Of a stretch of 64,000 bases of DNA, positions 1-9,288 are shown piece by piece (position 1 is the stretch's first letter; every line of letters begins with the position of its first letter). Under the pieces are notes generated by a model that saw only the letters and a list, made by a program, of their open reading frames with translations, did no database searches and was not told the DNA's origin. The stretch spans positions 1 to 64,000 of the forward strand of contig NZ_FNQB01000004.1 in assembly GCF_900107455.1 (NCBI RefSeq). Reading direction: 5' to 3'. This DNA comes from Asanoa ishikariensis (lineage in GTDB: Bacteria; Actinomycetota; Actinomycetes; Mycobacteriales; Micromonosporaceae). Made by a program: the position numbers and the translations under genes.

Positions 1-158
1 ACGATCTGCGGAAGCTCGAAGAGCTCGGTCATCGCCTTGCCCTCGGCGATCCGCTCGGGGCAGAACGCCACGTCGACCGCGACACCCTTGCCGGCCAGCA
101 GTTTCTCCGTCAGTGCGGTGACGCCCGGATAGACGGTGCTGCGCAGCACTGCGGAGGC
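1..158 (-). pseudogene. Nucleotide-sugar dehydrogenase fragment (UDP-ManNAc/UDP-Glc dehydrogenase type)
   Basis: The minus-strand reading frame gives VLRSTVYPGVTALTEKLLAG followed by a stretch containing FCPERIAEGKAM and FELPQIV. This is the region after the NAD-binding fold of UDP-N-acetylmannosamine or related nucleotide-sugar 6-dehydrogenases. These enzymes oxidise the C6 hydroxyl of a UDP-sugar to a carboxylate. An in-frame TAG at 159-161 sits directly upstream and the roughly 90 expected N-terminal residues with the GxGxxG motif are absent, so the gene is 5'-truncated. The 3' part continues beyond the left edge. Family identity is fairly clear; the exact substrate cannot be told. Confidence 0.7.
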
Positions 159-388
159 CTACACCGCAGAACCACGCACCACCTTTAGATTTCCTGGTGG
201 CGCCGGGGCCGCATGGCTGACGGTCTGCCTGGTGAAGACCTGCTCGAGGCGACTTCGAAGCGACGTTGGGCCATCGCCGCAGGCGTCATCCCCTTGTGAA
301 GCATGCGTCTGGCAAGGGGTCCGACACCCAGATGAGGGCCGAGTCGTTCTGACGGAACCGATTCGGCCGCGGGTACGTCGCAGCAGGT

Positions 389-1237
389 ATGAGACCAAGC
401 CTGCTCGTACTCCTTCTCGCCGGTCTGTTCATCACACCTCTGGCCGGCTGCGCCGAACCCGCCGCTGATCCCGTCGGGTCGGAGCCGGACGGCGAGTCGG
501 CCGCGCCGGCGAGCTATCCGGGCCGCTACCGCGTCAGCGGGACCGTGTTGGAGAACGGCGAGCACGGCCCGCGGCTGTGCCGTGGTGAGGCCCCGGACTC
601 ATTGCTACCCCAGTGCGGTGGTCTCGACATCGTCGGCTGGTCCTGGGACGGCCTCGACCACGAGGACCAAGCCGAGACCCGCTGGGGCTCCTTCGAGATC
701 GTGGCGACCTTCGACGGCGAACGCCTCACGCTTGTCGAGCCGCCGCAATCGCCAACCATTCAACGGCCGAGTCCCAAGCCGAACCTCATTACCCCTTGTC
801 CGCCGCCGCCCGGCGGCTGGCGGGTCGTCGACGAGGCGAAGGCCACGGTCAACGCGTACAAGGAGGCGGCCCTGCTAGCCGACGCGGCACCCGGCGCGGC
901 CGGAAACTGGATCGACCAGAACGGCGGCACCAACGACCCACGCAGACTCGTGCTAAACGTCCGCTTTACCGGCGACTTGGCCGCGCCAGAGGCTCGGCTA
1001 CGCGCAATCTGGGGTGGCGCGCTGTGCGTATCGCATGCGGCCCGCTCTACCGTCGAACTCAACCGAATCGCTGCCGAACTATCGGTCGTGCCGGGCATCC
1101 TCAGCGCACGCGTGGCACTACCGACCAACCAAGTCGTCGCGGATGTCTATGTTGCCTCGGACGCCCGCCGCGCGGAGGTGGAGGCCCGATATGGCCCAGG
1201 CGTCGTCATGCTGACCGGTTGGCTGCAGCCGGCCTAG
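389..1237 (+). CDS. Secreted lipoprotein of unknown function
   Basis: The 282-residue product begins with a lipoprotein signal: Arg at position 2, a hydrophobic run, and a lipobox LAGC whose Cys would be acylated at about residue 21. The mature part is Pro/Ala-rich at first and then holds a folded-looking region with four further cysteines (LCRGE, PQCGG, TPCPP, ALCVS), possibly disulfide bonded outside the cell. No known enzyme motif was recognised. It lies alone between two decayed regions, so no operon context helps. It is probably a real gene, because signal, length and third-position GC are all coherent. Function is unknown. Confidence 0.7.
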   Translation: MRPSLLVLLLAGLFITPLAGCAEPAADPVGSEPDGESAAPASYPGRYRVSGTVLENGEHGPRLCRGEAPDSLLPQCGGLDIVGWSWDGLDHEDQAETRWGSFEIVATFDGERLTLVEPPQSPTIQRPSPKPNLITPCPPPPGGWRVVDEAKATVNAYKEAALLADAAPGAAGNWIDQNGGTNDPRRLVLNVRFTGDLAAPEARLRAIWGGALCVSHAARSTVELNRIAAELSVVPGILSARVALPTNQVVADVYVASDARRAEVEARYGPGVVMLTGWLQPA

Positions 1238-1479
1238 AGGTGGCGGACACATCCCAACGACCGCCTACCGGCCAGCATCACGTCGGCGACTAAGCCGCGC
1301 CCCTGGGGACAAGTAAGTCGGCAACCGCTGCGAGCGTCCGTTCACAATGGCCACCTCGAGATGCTCTATGGCTCGCTGTCCCTCACCGGATCGTACTGGC
1401 GCTATATCACCGGCGTGCACACTCTAGCCCGTGTCTGTTCGTGCTCTCCGGCCGGCGAATCGGCTCGGTCTGGCTTATC

Positions 1480-1930
1480 TAGGCGTGTTCACAGCCGCGT
1501 CAGCACTTTGGCGGCGCACTGAGTGCGACCACATGGATCCGGGCGGACGACGACTTCGTGCCAGGCCTGAGCCTGCTTTCCCTCGCCATGGTGGCGGCCA
1601 TTTTCGTGCAAGACCTCTCACGGCTGCCTTCCCGAACGGGCCTGCTGTTCTTGACATGGTCCCGGTCCGCGATGCTCATGTACGCCAGCGCGACGAGCCT
1701 TCACGTCGCCGTCCTCGAACGGCGCGGCGAGCGGGTCGAAGCCACCGTCACGAGGTTCGGCGCGGTCACGAGATGCTATCCACATATGATCGGAAGGCAG
1801 GCTCGTGCTATTACGCCCTGGCGGATCCTGAGGGAGCCCGCATTCCCGGCGAACCCGCGGGTGGAGCCCAAGACCGCAGATCCGCTTGACCGTCACTGCC
1901 GAGCTCCAGTCCTCCGTCGGACGAGGTGCG
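1480..1930 (+). pseudogene. Frameshifted membrane protein remnant (DUF3592-like)
   Basis: One frame encodes a hydrophobic stretch (LSLLSLAMVAAIFVQDL) and then VAVLERRGERVEATVTR. Near 1765 the similarity moves to a second frame reading HEMLSTYDRKAGSCYYALAD and DPEGARIPGE. Membrane segment, then G-x-x-V-x-A-x-V-T, then a Y-x-x-x-D-P-x-G-x-x-I-x-G pattern resembles DUF3592-type membrane proteins. No single frame spans the gene, so it is called a pseudogene. The family call is tentative. Confidence 0.35.
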
Positions 1931-2118
1931 GGCATGGGCGCCGATCACCCGGCACACGTCGTACGCGGACGGTTCGGGATCGACCCGCCCGTTGCCGCGA
2001 CCGAACCGCTAGCCCGCTCCGACCCGGCACCCGGACCGTCCCGGGTGCCGGATCGGCCCGTTTCCTCGAGACGTTCAGCGCTGGCGCCACCGAACCTGTT
2101 CGAGCAGACTTCCCGCCC

Positions 2119-2232
2119 ATGATCGACTTTGCGAACGGTACCGTCTTCAAGCTGCACCCCGCGCCGCCGCAGGAGCTCGGGCCGCTGGTGGCGCCGCTGC
2201 TCATCCCCCAGGAGCAGGTGGTCGCCTGCTAA
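2119..2232 (+). pseudogene. N-terminal fragment of a bacterial PH-domain protein
   Basis: The frame starts at ATG 2119 with MIDFANGTVFKL and continues to LVAPLLIPQEQVVAC before a TAA at 2230. This matches the first 35-40 residues of small bacterial PH-domain proteins, which usually begin with (I)DFxNGTVFKL and have PLLIxGE before the beta-sandwich core. The remaining roughly 90 residues are missing, so only the N-terminus survives. Confidence 0.45.
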
Positions 2233-2598
2233 CAGCAGGGCATCGTCGATGGCTGGTACGTCGACACCGACGAGCATGGCGCCGAGGACAAGTGGATCAT
2301 GGTCGCCGCCAGCAACACCGACGTGTCCGACTGGGCGGACGGCGAGCACCCATGCGAGGCGCTCGGCCCTCGTATCCAGGGCAACCCGCTGGGCTTGGAG
2401 GAACATAGGTGTGTGCCATTTAACCTGCACGTGCCCGTCCTGCCGGATGCCCCGCGCAGCTACACCGGACTGCGGGCGTATCTAGCCGCGTTGGAGAGCC
2501 GGTTCGCCCCCGGCCATCTAGCCGAGGGCATCGTGTTTCACCACCCGGATGGCCGCCGAGCCAAAATCAAGCGAAAGGACTTTCCCCGCGCCGCGTAG
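2233..2598 (+). pseudogene. C-terminal fragment of an RNA-ligase-like (DUF5565-type) protein
   Basis: After the stop of the PH-domain fragment, the same frame stays open and encodes GWYVDTDEHGAEDKW, then GPRIQGNPLGLEEH, then EGIVFHHPDGRRAKIKRKDF. The QGNP...H and EGIVxHHPDGRxAKIKRxDF blocks are typical of the C-terminal half of RNA-ligase-superfamily proteins of the DUF5565 type. The nucleotidyl-lysine motif region is missing, and no start codon with a ribosome binding site precedes it, so it is a gene remnant. It is joined in frame to an unrelated remnant upstream. Confidence 0.45.
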
Positions 2599-2881
2599 CG
2601 GGACAGGACTGCTGTGGCGGGTGCTGGCCATCGTCCATGGCGCTTTCGGCGCGCCGACCGACGAGTTCGATCCGCACCTGCTGCGTCACCTCTCCGACGA
2701 CATGCTCCGGTGGGTGAACGCGGACCCGACGAGGCAGGTCTGGATCACTCGTACCAGCGCTTAGAAAGGGCAGAGCCCGGCCGCTTCGTGCGGAACGGCC
2801 ACGGCTCCGGCGTGGTGCGCAATCAGGCGAAGTCAAAGCGATCGAGTCCCGTGACCTTCGTGCCCAACGCACGCACATCGG

Positions 2882-3238
2882 CTACGAACCGCGTACTCGT
2901 CCTGCTGGCGTCGCGAAATTCCACGCTGGGTCGCGATGTTCTCCGCTGTCCCCCCATCGTGATGCACACATCACGCGACGCGCCATGTTTGCGCCATGTT
3001 CGTCGTAAGGCTCGCCGCAGCCGAGTAGCAGATCATCGATTTCTGCCGGGTCGAGTTGCGGCACCTGTTCGAGCGCCGCATGCACCATCTCCGTGGCGAG
3101 GTCATCGGGGCGTAGTTCCGTGAGTGAACCCTTCGCCGCACGGCCGATGGGCGAGCGCACGGCAGCCACGATGACTGCCTCAGGTGCGGTCGTGTCGTGC
3201 GGCGTTCGGCGGCTCCACCCTTGCCGAAAACTCTTCAT
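2882..3238 (-). pseudogene. Truncated thiolase (acetyl-CoA acyltransferase) N-terminus
   Basis: From an ATG at 3238 the frame reads PEAVIVAAVRSPIGRAAKG, then LRPDDLATEMVHAAL, DPAEIDDLLLGCGEP and NMARRV. This is the N-terminal block of type II thiolases, which cleave or condense acyl-CoAs. Similarity stops just before the catalytic Cys that normally follows NMAR within about 20-30 residues, and the frame ends soon after in unrelated sequence. About 300 residues of a normal thiolase are missing. Confidence 0.55.
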
Positions 3239-3257
3239 CACTTCCCTGTCGACACGT

Positions 3258-4214
3258 CTACGCGGTCTCGTCTGAATACTGTGCTGTTCGCATCGAGCCC
3301 GGTGTAGCCACGTCGAGCACCGCCTTGCCGTTGACGCGGCGCTGGCGCATCGCTTCGGTCGCCTCCGCAAATCGGTCCCAGGATCCGCGCCAACCGATAC
3401 GGACCGTTAGGACACGGGTCTCCACGAGGTGAACGAGCGTCTGCAAGTCGCTGCCCGCATCGCCGGTTGTCAGGTACGAGCTCAGCGCCTTCTGCGGTCC
3501 GACCGTCGCATACGGCGCGAAGACGGCCGGTTCACCCGAGGTCCAACCGATGCTTTGGAGGCTGCCGCCGGGCGCCAGAAGGCTCCACGCCTGAACTAGT
3601 TGTGGACCGCCGACGTTGTCGAGCACAACATCGACCGGCGTGTCGATCCCCTTGAGCCCGACCACCACCTCGTCAGCACCGGCTTCGCGTGGGCCCGCTC
3701 CCCTCTCGACAGAGCCGACCGACGCGATTACGTGGGCGCCGGCCGCGGCGGCCAACTGTATGGCGAAGCTCCCCACGCCGCCGGAGGCGCCGGTGACGAG
3801 GACCCGCTTGCCAAGCAGCGAACCGCAAGCTCGCAGCGTGCGAAGGGGCGCAAGTCCCGCCACCGGCAGGGCCGCCGCGACGGAAAGGTCGACCGACGCC
3901 GGAACTGTCGCCACAGAGGCGGCGTCGACGGCGACTCGCTCCGCGAAGGCGCCTTGGGCAAGTGCGACGACACGGACCCCCTCTCGCGGTCCCGTGCCGT
4001 CCGTGGCCGCCCGCACGACCACCCCGGCGATGTCTGATCCGAGCACCCCGCCGGGGGGGATGCGCCCTGAGCGCGCGTCATTTAGATCGCCGTGGTTAAG
4101 CGACGCGTGGTGCACCTCGATCACGACTTGTCCTTGGCGGGGTACTGGCTCAGGAACCATGGTCAGGCGCATCGTCAAAGCTATCGTGGGATCGGCCACG
4201 AGTGCTCGGATCAT
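3258..4214 (-). CDS. Quinone oxidoreductase / zinc-independent MDR-family dehydrogenase
   Basis: The 318-residue product is a medium-chain dehydrogenase/reductase of the quinone-oxidoreductase branch, probably NADPH-dependent and cytosolic. Seen in the sequence: an N-terminal GroES-like fold (VPRQGQVVIEVHHASLN, GSDIAGVV), a Rossmann nucleotide-binding loop VTGASGGVGSFAIQLA near residues 138-153, and VDVVLDNVGGP. The catalytic and structural zinc-ligand cysteines of alcohol dehydrogenases are absent, as expected for this branch. ATG 4214 is preferred because GGAGA precedes it and the conserved fold starts within a few residues. Length is normal. The flanking thiolase fragment and a second MDR remnant upstream suggest the surrounding operon has decayed. 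Confidence 0.85.
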   Translation of the reverse strand: MIRALVADPTIALTMRLTMVPEPVPRQGQVVIEVHHASLNHGDLNDARSGRIPPGGVLGSDIAGVVVRAATDGTGPREGVRVVALAQGAFAERVAVDAASVATVPASVDLSVAAALPVAGLAPLRTLRACGSLLGKRVLVTGASGGVGSFAIQLAAAAGAHVIASVGSVERGAGPREAGADEVVVGLKGIDTPVDVVLDNVGGPQLVQAWSLLAPGGSLQSIGWTSGEPAVFAPYATVGPQKALSSYLTTGDAGSDLQTLVHLVETRVLTVRIGWRGSWDRFAEATEAMRQRRVNGKAVLDVATPGSMRTAQYSDETA

Positions 4215-4489
4215 TGTGAATCTCCATTGTGGCGTGTCGCAGCCCTGACCTTGCTCGCTTGACGACGCTGGCGTCACGTCGGGGCTGACAGTCGGGGGAT
4301 CTCGCATTGCTGATTGCCGTTGCCGCCGCATCTCTTGTGCGTCGGGTGCTGTAAGGGTCAGCCGGACAAGGTCGTGGACTTGGCTCCGCCTGTCGATGTG
4401 CGCTCCACGAACAGCCTCCGCATCGTGCCGATGCCTTCGATCGTCGAAGACAGCTTGTCGTTGGGTTGCAGGTATCGCTTCGGAGTCCG

Positions 4490-4638
4490 AGGGCCCAGAC
4501 AGCGGCGAGGCCGTTGGCCGGCAGGGTCGCGGCCTCGCTGGCACGAATCCCGGTGGGCGCGGCGGTCAGCCATGCGGCATCGAGGACTACAACCTTCGGA
4601 CGTGCTCCGGTAACCTGCACTCGGTAAGAGCCTTCCAC
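4490..4638 (-). pseudogene. Fragment of a second MDR dehydrogenase
   Basis: A short minus-strand frame reads VVVLDAAWLTAAPTGIRA and then EAATLPANGLAAVWAL, the segment of MDR oxidoreductases linking the catalytic and NAD(P)-binding domains (normally ...PxGxSxxEAAxLPxxGLTAxxAL). The frame then departs from the family and no flanking MDR sequence is found. It is a small remnant beside an intact member of the same family. Most of 4215-4833 otherwise holds nothing recognisable. Confidence 0.35.
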
Positions 4639-4833
4639 GCTGGGCGATCAGCGCCTTCGACAAGCCAGATCATCCCAGACAGGCAGGCGTTCCTCATTTT
4701 TGATCATGAACCACAGCTAACCTTAACAAAGGGCCGAGGCTAGGCTAGGCAAGGTTGACAGCGAACATCCCTAAATTCTCACCGGTTCGCCATTGGTTCG
4801 CTCGGCCAACGGAGCGGCGCCCGGCTCGGGTCC

Positions 4834-5430
4834 TTAGGGCGAACGATTTCCGCCTGCTTTCCAGCTCCTTCGGTCATCGCCAAGCCGGCGCATCATGCCG
4901 GCGATCAGGAGCAGTGTGGCGATGACGATGAACAGGTCACCGATGCTGACTACGACGTGAAGCGGCCCGATCGGCAACGTGTCTCCGAGTGCGGCGAGTC
5001 GCGTCTGGGAACTCAGAATCGCGTAGCGGGGTTCGCCCGATACGGCAGCGGTGTCGATGCCGACGGCGCGAAGCCCAGCGCCTGAGACAGGCATGTGCCC
5101 GTTGGCCGCGATCACTACACCGTTGAGCGCCCCACCGGTCAACGCTAGCCAGATCCCCACCCGGATATGACTAGGGCGCCCCGGGATATTTAATGCGAGT
5201 GCCAAGCCGACCGCCGCAAAGCTCACACCTGTAACCCACAATTGAGCCGGTGCCGCGGCGAGTCCGTCGATAAGCGGAACGCGAATGACGGCCTGCGCCG
5301 TCGCGGCAAGGAGCACCAACCAGAGCCCCCGGATTCGCCAACGCGCGAGGGATCCGATCCGGCCGCCGAGGAGGCGACCGACGACGACGCCGGCAATGAT
5401 CGGCCCGGCGAACAGGACCAGTTTTGTCAT
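4834..5430 (-). CDS. DUF5317-family integral membrane protein
   Basis: The 198-residue product has four to five hydrophobic segments (residues about 5-22, 37-50, 66-85, 95-112 and 163-180). Its C-terminal half reads LSSQTRLAALGDTLPI, then VSIGDLFIVIATLLLI, the hallmark of DUF5317 proteins of actinobacteria and clostridia. The function of that family is unknown. It is preceded by a 29-residue hydrophobic peptide gene on the same strand 33 bp upstream, so the two are probably cotranscribed. The positively charged C-terminus (MRRLGDDRRSWKAGG) probably lies in the cytoplasm. Confidence 0.75.
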   Translation of the reverse strand: MTKLVLFAGPIIAGVVVGRLLGGRIGSLARWRIRGLWLVLLAATAQAVIRVPLIDGLAAAPAQLWVTGVSFAAVGLALALNIPGRPSHIRVGIWLALTGGALNGVVIAANGHMPVSGAGLRAVGIDTAAVSGEPRYAILSSQTRLAALGDTLPIGPLHVVVSIGDLFIVIATLLLIAGMMRRLGDDRRSWKAGGNRSP

Positions 5431-5463
5431 CGACGTCTGTGCCGAAGATTACCTTCGCCGCGT

Positions 5464-5553
5464 TCAGCCACCGTGCTCGAACGGCGCTCCCACCGTGTAG
5501 AGCAACGAAGCGAGCGCCGTGATGGCCAATGCGATCCTGAGCTTCGCACGCAT
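5464..5553 (-). CDS. Small hydrophobic peptide upstream of the DUF5317 gene
   Basis: A 29-codon frame (ATG 5553, stop 5464-5466) encodes a basic start MRAKLRIA, a hydrophobic core LAITALASLLYTV and a short polar tail. This is a single membrane segment or signal-like peptide. GGAAGG lies about 7 bases before the ATG. It ends 33 bp before the DUF5317 start on the same strand, which suggests a two-gene operon. No family was recognised and it could be a leader peptide only. Confidence 0.45.
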   Translation of the reverse strand: MRAKLRIALAITALASLLYTVGAPFEHGG

Positions 5554-5969
5554 TGAATTTACCTTCCTATTGTAATGCTTTCCCGGTGGCCGCCACGCAA
5601 CGCCGACGACCTCTGACAGGAGGATCCTGGGGGAGGGCCCCGCTTATGTCAATCGCGGTCAACGAATTACTCGGTGGTCCGCCCGCGCTCGAGCAAGTTT
5701 ATGGTCGTTCGATGATTTATCGATGGCATATTGTCGACGGGCGAGATCGGAGTTGGGGTACGGCGACCTTGGGCAACTCATCGGCGGCGGCGCCGTTTCT
5801 CGCGTCCTGCCTGCGGCGATGGCAAACCCGTGACGAACCTGTTGAGTCGCGGCCTACCTTTGGCTGGCCAGGGTGCTCCGGGTACAGGGCAGCCGCCGGC
5901 CTAGGGATCCCCCGTTTCTCCTAGCCCGGCGGCGCGTACCGGGCGTTTGGGTGATCCCGGCGCTGCATT
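5554..5969. other. Stretch without a recognisable gene
   Basis: Open frames exist here on the plus strand (for example from 5646) but none shows family motifs or a convincing start. It probably holds the promoter of the small peptide/DUF5317 pair and decayed sequence leading into the GyrI-like remnant. Confidence 0.4.
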
Positions 5970-6330
5970 GCTGTTCGTTACCACACCTTCAACGACGCCA
6001 AGGCCGATGTCGAGGTAGGCGTCCCGGTCAGCACCGTGACCGAGGGGGCCGGGCAGGTCAGCGGAGGCGAGCTACCCGGGGGTTCGGTCGCGTTCGTTGT
6101 CCACTTCGGATCGCACGAAGGACTCGGCGAGGCGTACGAGCGGCTGCGGTCGGGTGTCAACGACGCCGGCCGGGAGGCAGCTGGTCCTGCGTAGGGGATC
6201 TATCACTGGATTGACCTCACCGTCGCACCCGATCCGGCCGCCTGGCCCGCGCCGAATGAGTGGCGTACCGACCTCGTGCAGCCGCTGGAGTCGGAGCAAC
6301 CGATAACGAACTGCACCAGCACCCGCTGCG
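5970..6330 (+). pseudogene. GyrI-like effector-binding domain remnant
   Basis: Without a start codon, one frame reads YHTFNDAKADVEVGVPV, then ELPGGSVAFVVHFGSHEGLG and EAYERLRSGVNDAG until TAG 6192-6194. Moving one frame, similarity resumes with YHWIDLTVAPDP and WRTDLVQPL. This is the order of blocks in GyrI-like/AraC effector-binding domains (E-x-G-x-PV, ELPGGxxAxxxHxGxYexL, WxTelxxPl). A stop plus a frameshift, and no N-terminus, make it a pseudogene. Confidence 0.5.
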
Positions 6331-6783
6331 CCCATGGCGTGGCGTAGGCGAGAGCGGCCACCGCGCGACGGTTCGTGAGAACAGCCGAGGATCGTGCGGT
6401 GGCCGTCCGCCAATAGCGCACCTTGCCCGTCCATCCTACGCAACCTGAAACGGCGAGGGTCTCCGTGCTCGAGTCCCCGCCCGGCGAGCCGACCGCACGT
6501 GCCACGGTCCAGCTTGGATAGCAGCCACCACGCGATCGCCGTGTACGCCCGCCACGCCACGAGTCAGGACAAGCGCGGCTGATGCCCGCTTCCACCAGGC
6601 CCAAGTCGAAGCACCGAGTCCAACATGGCTGGCCAAGCGCCGCCGTAAGCCGCGGTAACGACGCCAACTCCGACGTGTCGTGAGGCATCCGTAGGCACCT
6701 GTTGTCGATCGATGATCAACTTGGACTTGATCGTGTAATGGGGTGCCGCGCATGTCCGGTAGGGGCCGCGGAAACGGCGCGAA
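6331..6783. other. Stretch without a recognisable gene
   Basis: Overlapping frames on both strands are open by GC bias only. No conserved motif, signal or ribosome binding site could be supported. It sits between a decayed domain and IS remnants and is probably degenerate. Confidence 0.35.
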
Positions 6784-7160
6784 CAGCACCTCAGCGGCGC
6801 TCGTGTCCTCGCCGAAATCGGCGACGACCGATCACGCTTCGCTGACGCGAGAGGTCTCGAGGCCTGCGCCGGGGCAGCCCCTGTCACCCGCGCCTCCGGC
6901 AAGAGCCGGGCCGTAATCGCTCGCCGCGTCAAGAACCAGAGGCTCGCCGCCGTCGGCTATGTCTGGGCCTTCGCTGCCCTCACCCACTCCACCGGCGCCA
7001 GGGCCCACTACGACCGCCGACGGCAAGCCGGCGACCACCACACCGCCGCCCAACGCAACCTCTTCAACCGCATGATCGGGTGCCTTCATCACTGCCTCAA
7101 CAATTGCCTAACCTTCAGCGAAAGCGTCGCCTTCCACACCGCCCCCAAACCAACGACTAC
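6784..7160 (+). mobile_element. IS110-family transposase remnant (3' part)
   Basis: Read through on the plus strand, the frame gives GARVLAEIGDDRSRFADARG, then CAGAAPVTRASG, ARRVKNQRLAAVGYVWAFAA and ARAHYDRRRQAGDHH, ending near RMIGCLHHCL. These are the C-terminal blocks of the Transposase_20 domain of IS110/IS1111 elements, including the pattern AGxxPxTRxSG that contains the catalytic Ser region. The DEDD N-terminal domain is missing. The remnant abuts an oppositely oriented IS5 remnant near 7160-7195. Confidence 0.65.
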
Positions 7161-7194
7161 CTGCCGCTGCTTGACAGCACTTCCGCATCGGATG

Positions 7195-7640
7195 CCTTCT
7201 TCCCGGCGTCGTAGCCGCGCGTGTCCAGACCGACTGTGTCGGCGCCTTTGACGCTCTGGTAGTCGATGAGCCCGGCCGACGGCTCCGGTCCGCGACCCTG
7301 CACCGCGCGGGCTTCGGCCCGCAACGCGGCCAGCAGGTCCACTGTGACGCCGGCCTGCTCCCAGCGGGTGAAGTACCAATACACCGTCTGCCGAGGCGGC
7401 AGATCCGCCGGGCAGGTACCGCCACGGGCAACCCGACCGCACCACGTACAGGATCCCGTTGACGACCTCCCGCCGCGGATGCTTCTCCCGCCGGCCCTCG
7501 GTGGCCAGTTCCGGTAGCAGCGGCTCGATCAACGCCCACTGCGCATCGGTCAGATCGGACGGGTAACCACGACGGGATGACGACACCGCGGCAGCCTGCC
7601 CGCCGCGACGGTCGATGTCATGGCGCCACACCGACCACAT
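7195..7640 (-). mobile_element. IS5-family transposase remnant, frameshifted
   Basis: The minus strand encodes YPSDLTDAQWALIEPLLP and VVNGILYVVRSGCPWRYLP in one frame. After about 7390 it reads VYWYFTRWEQAGVTVDLLAA, LIDYQSVKGADTVG and RGYDAGKK in another. This is the N-terminal half of an IS5/IS1182-like DDE transposase, with the first catalytic Asp in the LIDxQSVK block. A frameshift separates the two halves and the rest of the gene is missing after GYDAGKK, so it cannot encode an active transposase. Confidence 0.65.
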
Positions 7641-8090
7641 GAGACATTCTCAAACACGCTCTTAGAGGCGTCGCAAACACGCTCGGCGGCTACCTAGCCT
7701 CCCTGGTCTGCTGAGCGGCGCCCGGTGCACGCGCCCCAAGAGTCCGAACAGGGCCGTTCGCGGTCGCCAGCTCGACCCAGACGGGGCGCCGCGTCGGTAG
7801 CGGATCCGGTCACAGGTCGACGGGTCCCACCGACGTGGTTGCCCAGTCGAGTTCGGGAGCACGAACCGAGATCGGCTAAATCAACGCAATCTTGCGCCCC
7901 ACATTCTCGGTGGAATCTGACGGCGCCTTCTTGCTAGCCGGAAAGCGTTGCGATGCGACGGGTCCCGCGGTGGGTGGCAGGGTGCCCCGCGAGGTGAGTG
8001 TGGGGCGACGTGTGAGCAAGCGTGTGAGCATAAGATCTGAATCCACCGACTTCCGTCGATGGATTCTGTCTCTGACCTGCGCAAACATTG

Positions 8091-8128
8091 GGTGGGGCGA
8101 AGGGACTCGAAACCCTGACCCCCACGAT
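8091..8128 (-). other. tRNA 3'-end-like sequence, possible attachment-site remnant
   Basis: The minus strand carries CAGGGTTTCGAGTCCCTTCG followed by CCCCACC. It looks like the T-arm and 3' acceptor strand of a tRNA with one extra T in the T-loop. No matching 5' half of a tRNA lies upstream. Integrative elements often leave such 3' tRNA fragments at their ends. The neighbourhood of IS remnants, recombinases and pseudogenes fits, but no second copy was found, so this is tentative. Confidence 0.3.
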
Positions 8129-8136
8129 GCCAGTAC

Positions 8137-8648
8137 TCACCGGTCAAGCCTGTGTCGGACATAGTCCGGGTGGGCCGCACCGACCTCGATCCGGTTCTCG
8201 TCGGGGCCGTTAACGATCCGCAAGCAGTCGCTGGCGAAGACGAACTCCACTGCCACCGTTCCAGCCGCCAGGTCTCGGTCTGACGGCCGCCCATTCGAGG
8301 AGTGCGACCTCGCCCAGTTCCTGACCGAGAAACGATTCGAGACGCTCATCGTCGCGAGACCACTGGGGCGTGAGCTCAAACCACTCCCAGCGCGATGCTC
8401 GCCGCGGTGTCAATTGTGTCCCAGCCGATCGAAAGTTCGTCGAACTTCCAGTGGCAGATTTCTACCCGGACACCGTCGAAGTCCAGTACCACCGGGCAGT
8501 CTGCCAACCAGTCCCCATCCTCGGCGAACCGCACCAGCGCAAACCGCGTCAGTCGTTTGCCGATGAGTCCCGCCAGGCGCAATCCGTGCGCCTGTCGAAC
8601 CGCGTCGACCCCGACCAGGAAGGATGGCTCGAAACCGGAAATCCCCAT
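8137..8648 (-). pseudogene. Hypothetical protein gene broken by two frameshifts
   Basis: Three consecutive minus-strand frames join into one plausible protein. ATG 8648 starts MGISGFEPSFLVGVDAV and runs to DTIDTAASIALG. The next frame has WEWFELTPQWSRDDERLESF and FLGQELGEVALLEW. The third has AAGTVAVEFVFASDCLRIVN and ENRIEVGAAHPDYVRHRL. All three segments have protein-like composition and abut at the frame changes near 8395 and 8285. I do not recognise the family. Either the gene is dead or the sequence has indel errors. Confidence 0.5.
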
Positions 8649-9288
8649 GTTCACAACGCTTGAGTCTCTCGGCCCTCGACCCAGCTGTCCAGCACATATC
8701 GACCGATAGGACCTTTGCCGCGCCACTTGACAGGCTGGATTCCATAAAACGGCGGGCGGACTCAATTCCCTGCTCCATGAACAGGGGCAGGTCGTCCCCA
8801 GCCGGACAAGCCGTCCGGCCGTCGCACCGGATGGGGGGCATCGCGGGCGCGCCAGCGGCGGACCATGCCGGTGCGACGTCGCCGCCGAGCGGGGCGGCCA
8901 GCTCGGCGGCAGTGCCCTATTCGGGGCGCTCCCAAGGCTACGACGATGGCGGAAGTGGAGAGGCGCGGCGCCCACCGCGGGATGACTCCTGCCGCCAGCG
9001 ATCACGCCGGGTGCAGCTGGTCCGGGTTGATGCCCCGCGTTGACGGGCCAGGTACCGAGGCCGTCCATCGTGGTGACCTTGGTCAGCGGCATGCCTGCGG
9101 TCGAGGGTCCGACCAGCCGGCGCACGTCGACGCGGCCTCCGTCCTTGGCGTCGACCCGCCAGACCTTGCGCTCGCGGTCGGGCGGCGCGATCCGAGCCTC
9201 CGGGCCCGGACCGTAGACCCGATCCCGCGTGTGCGCACTTGTCCGTTACCCGTCTCGGGCATTTGTCCGATTGCCCTACGCTGGCGCC
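8649..9288. other. Stretch without a recognisable gene
   Basis: Only GC-driven frames are present. No conserved motif or credible start was found on either strand. It probably holds the promoter of the following membrane-protein gene at its right end. Confidence 0.35.

Noticed and set aside
2549-2764. 71-residue frame with LVIVHGAFGAP-like sequence beyond the RNA-ligase remnant
   Set aside because: It overlaps the remnant in another frame and no family could be recognised; insufficient evidence for a gene.
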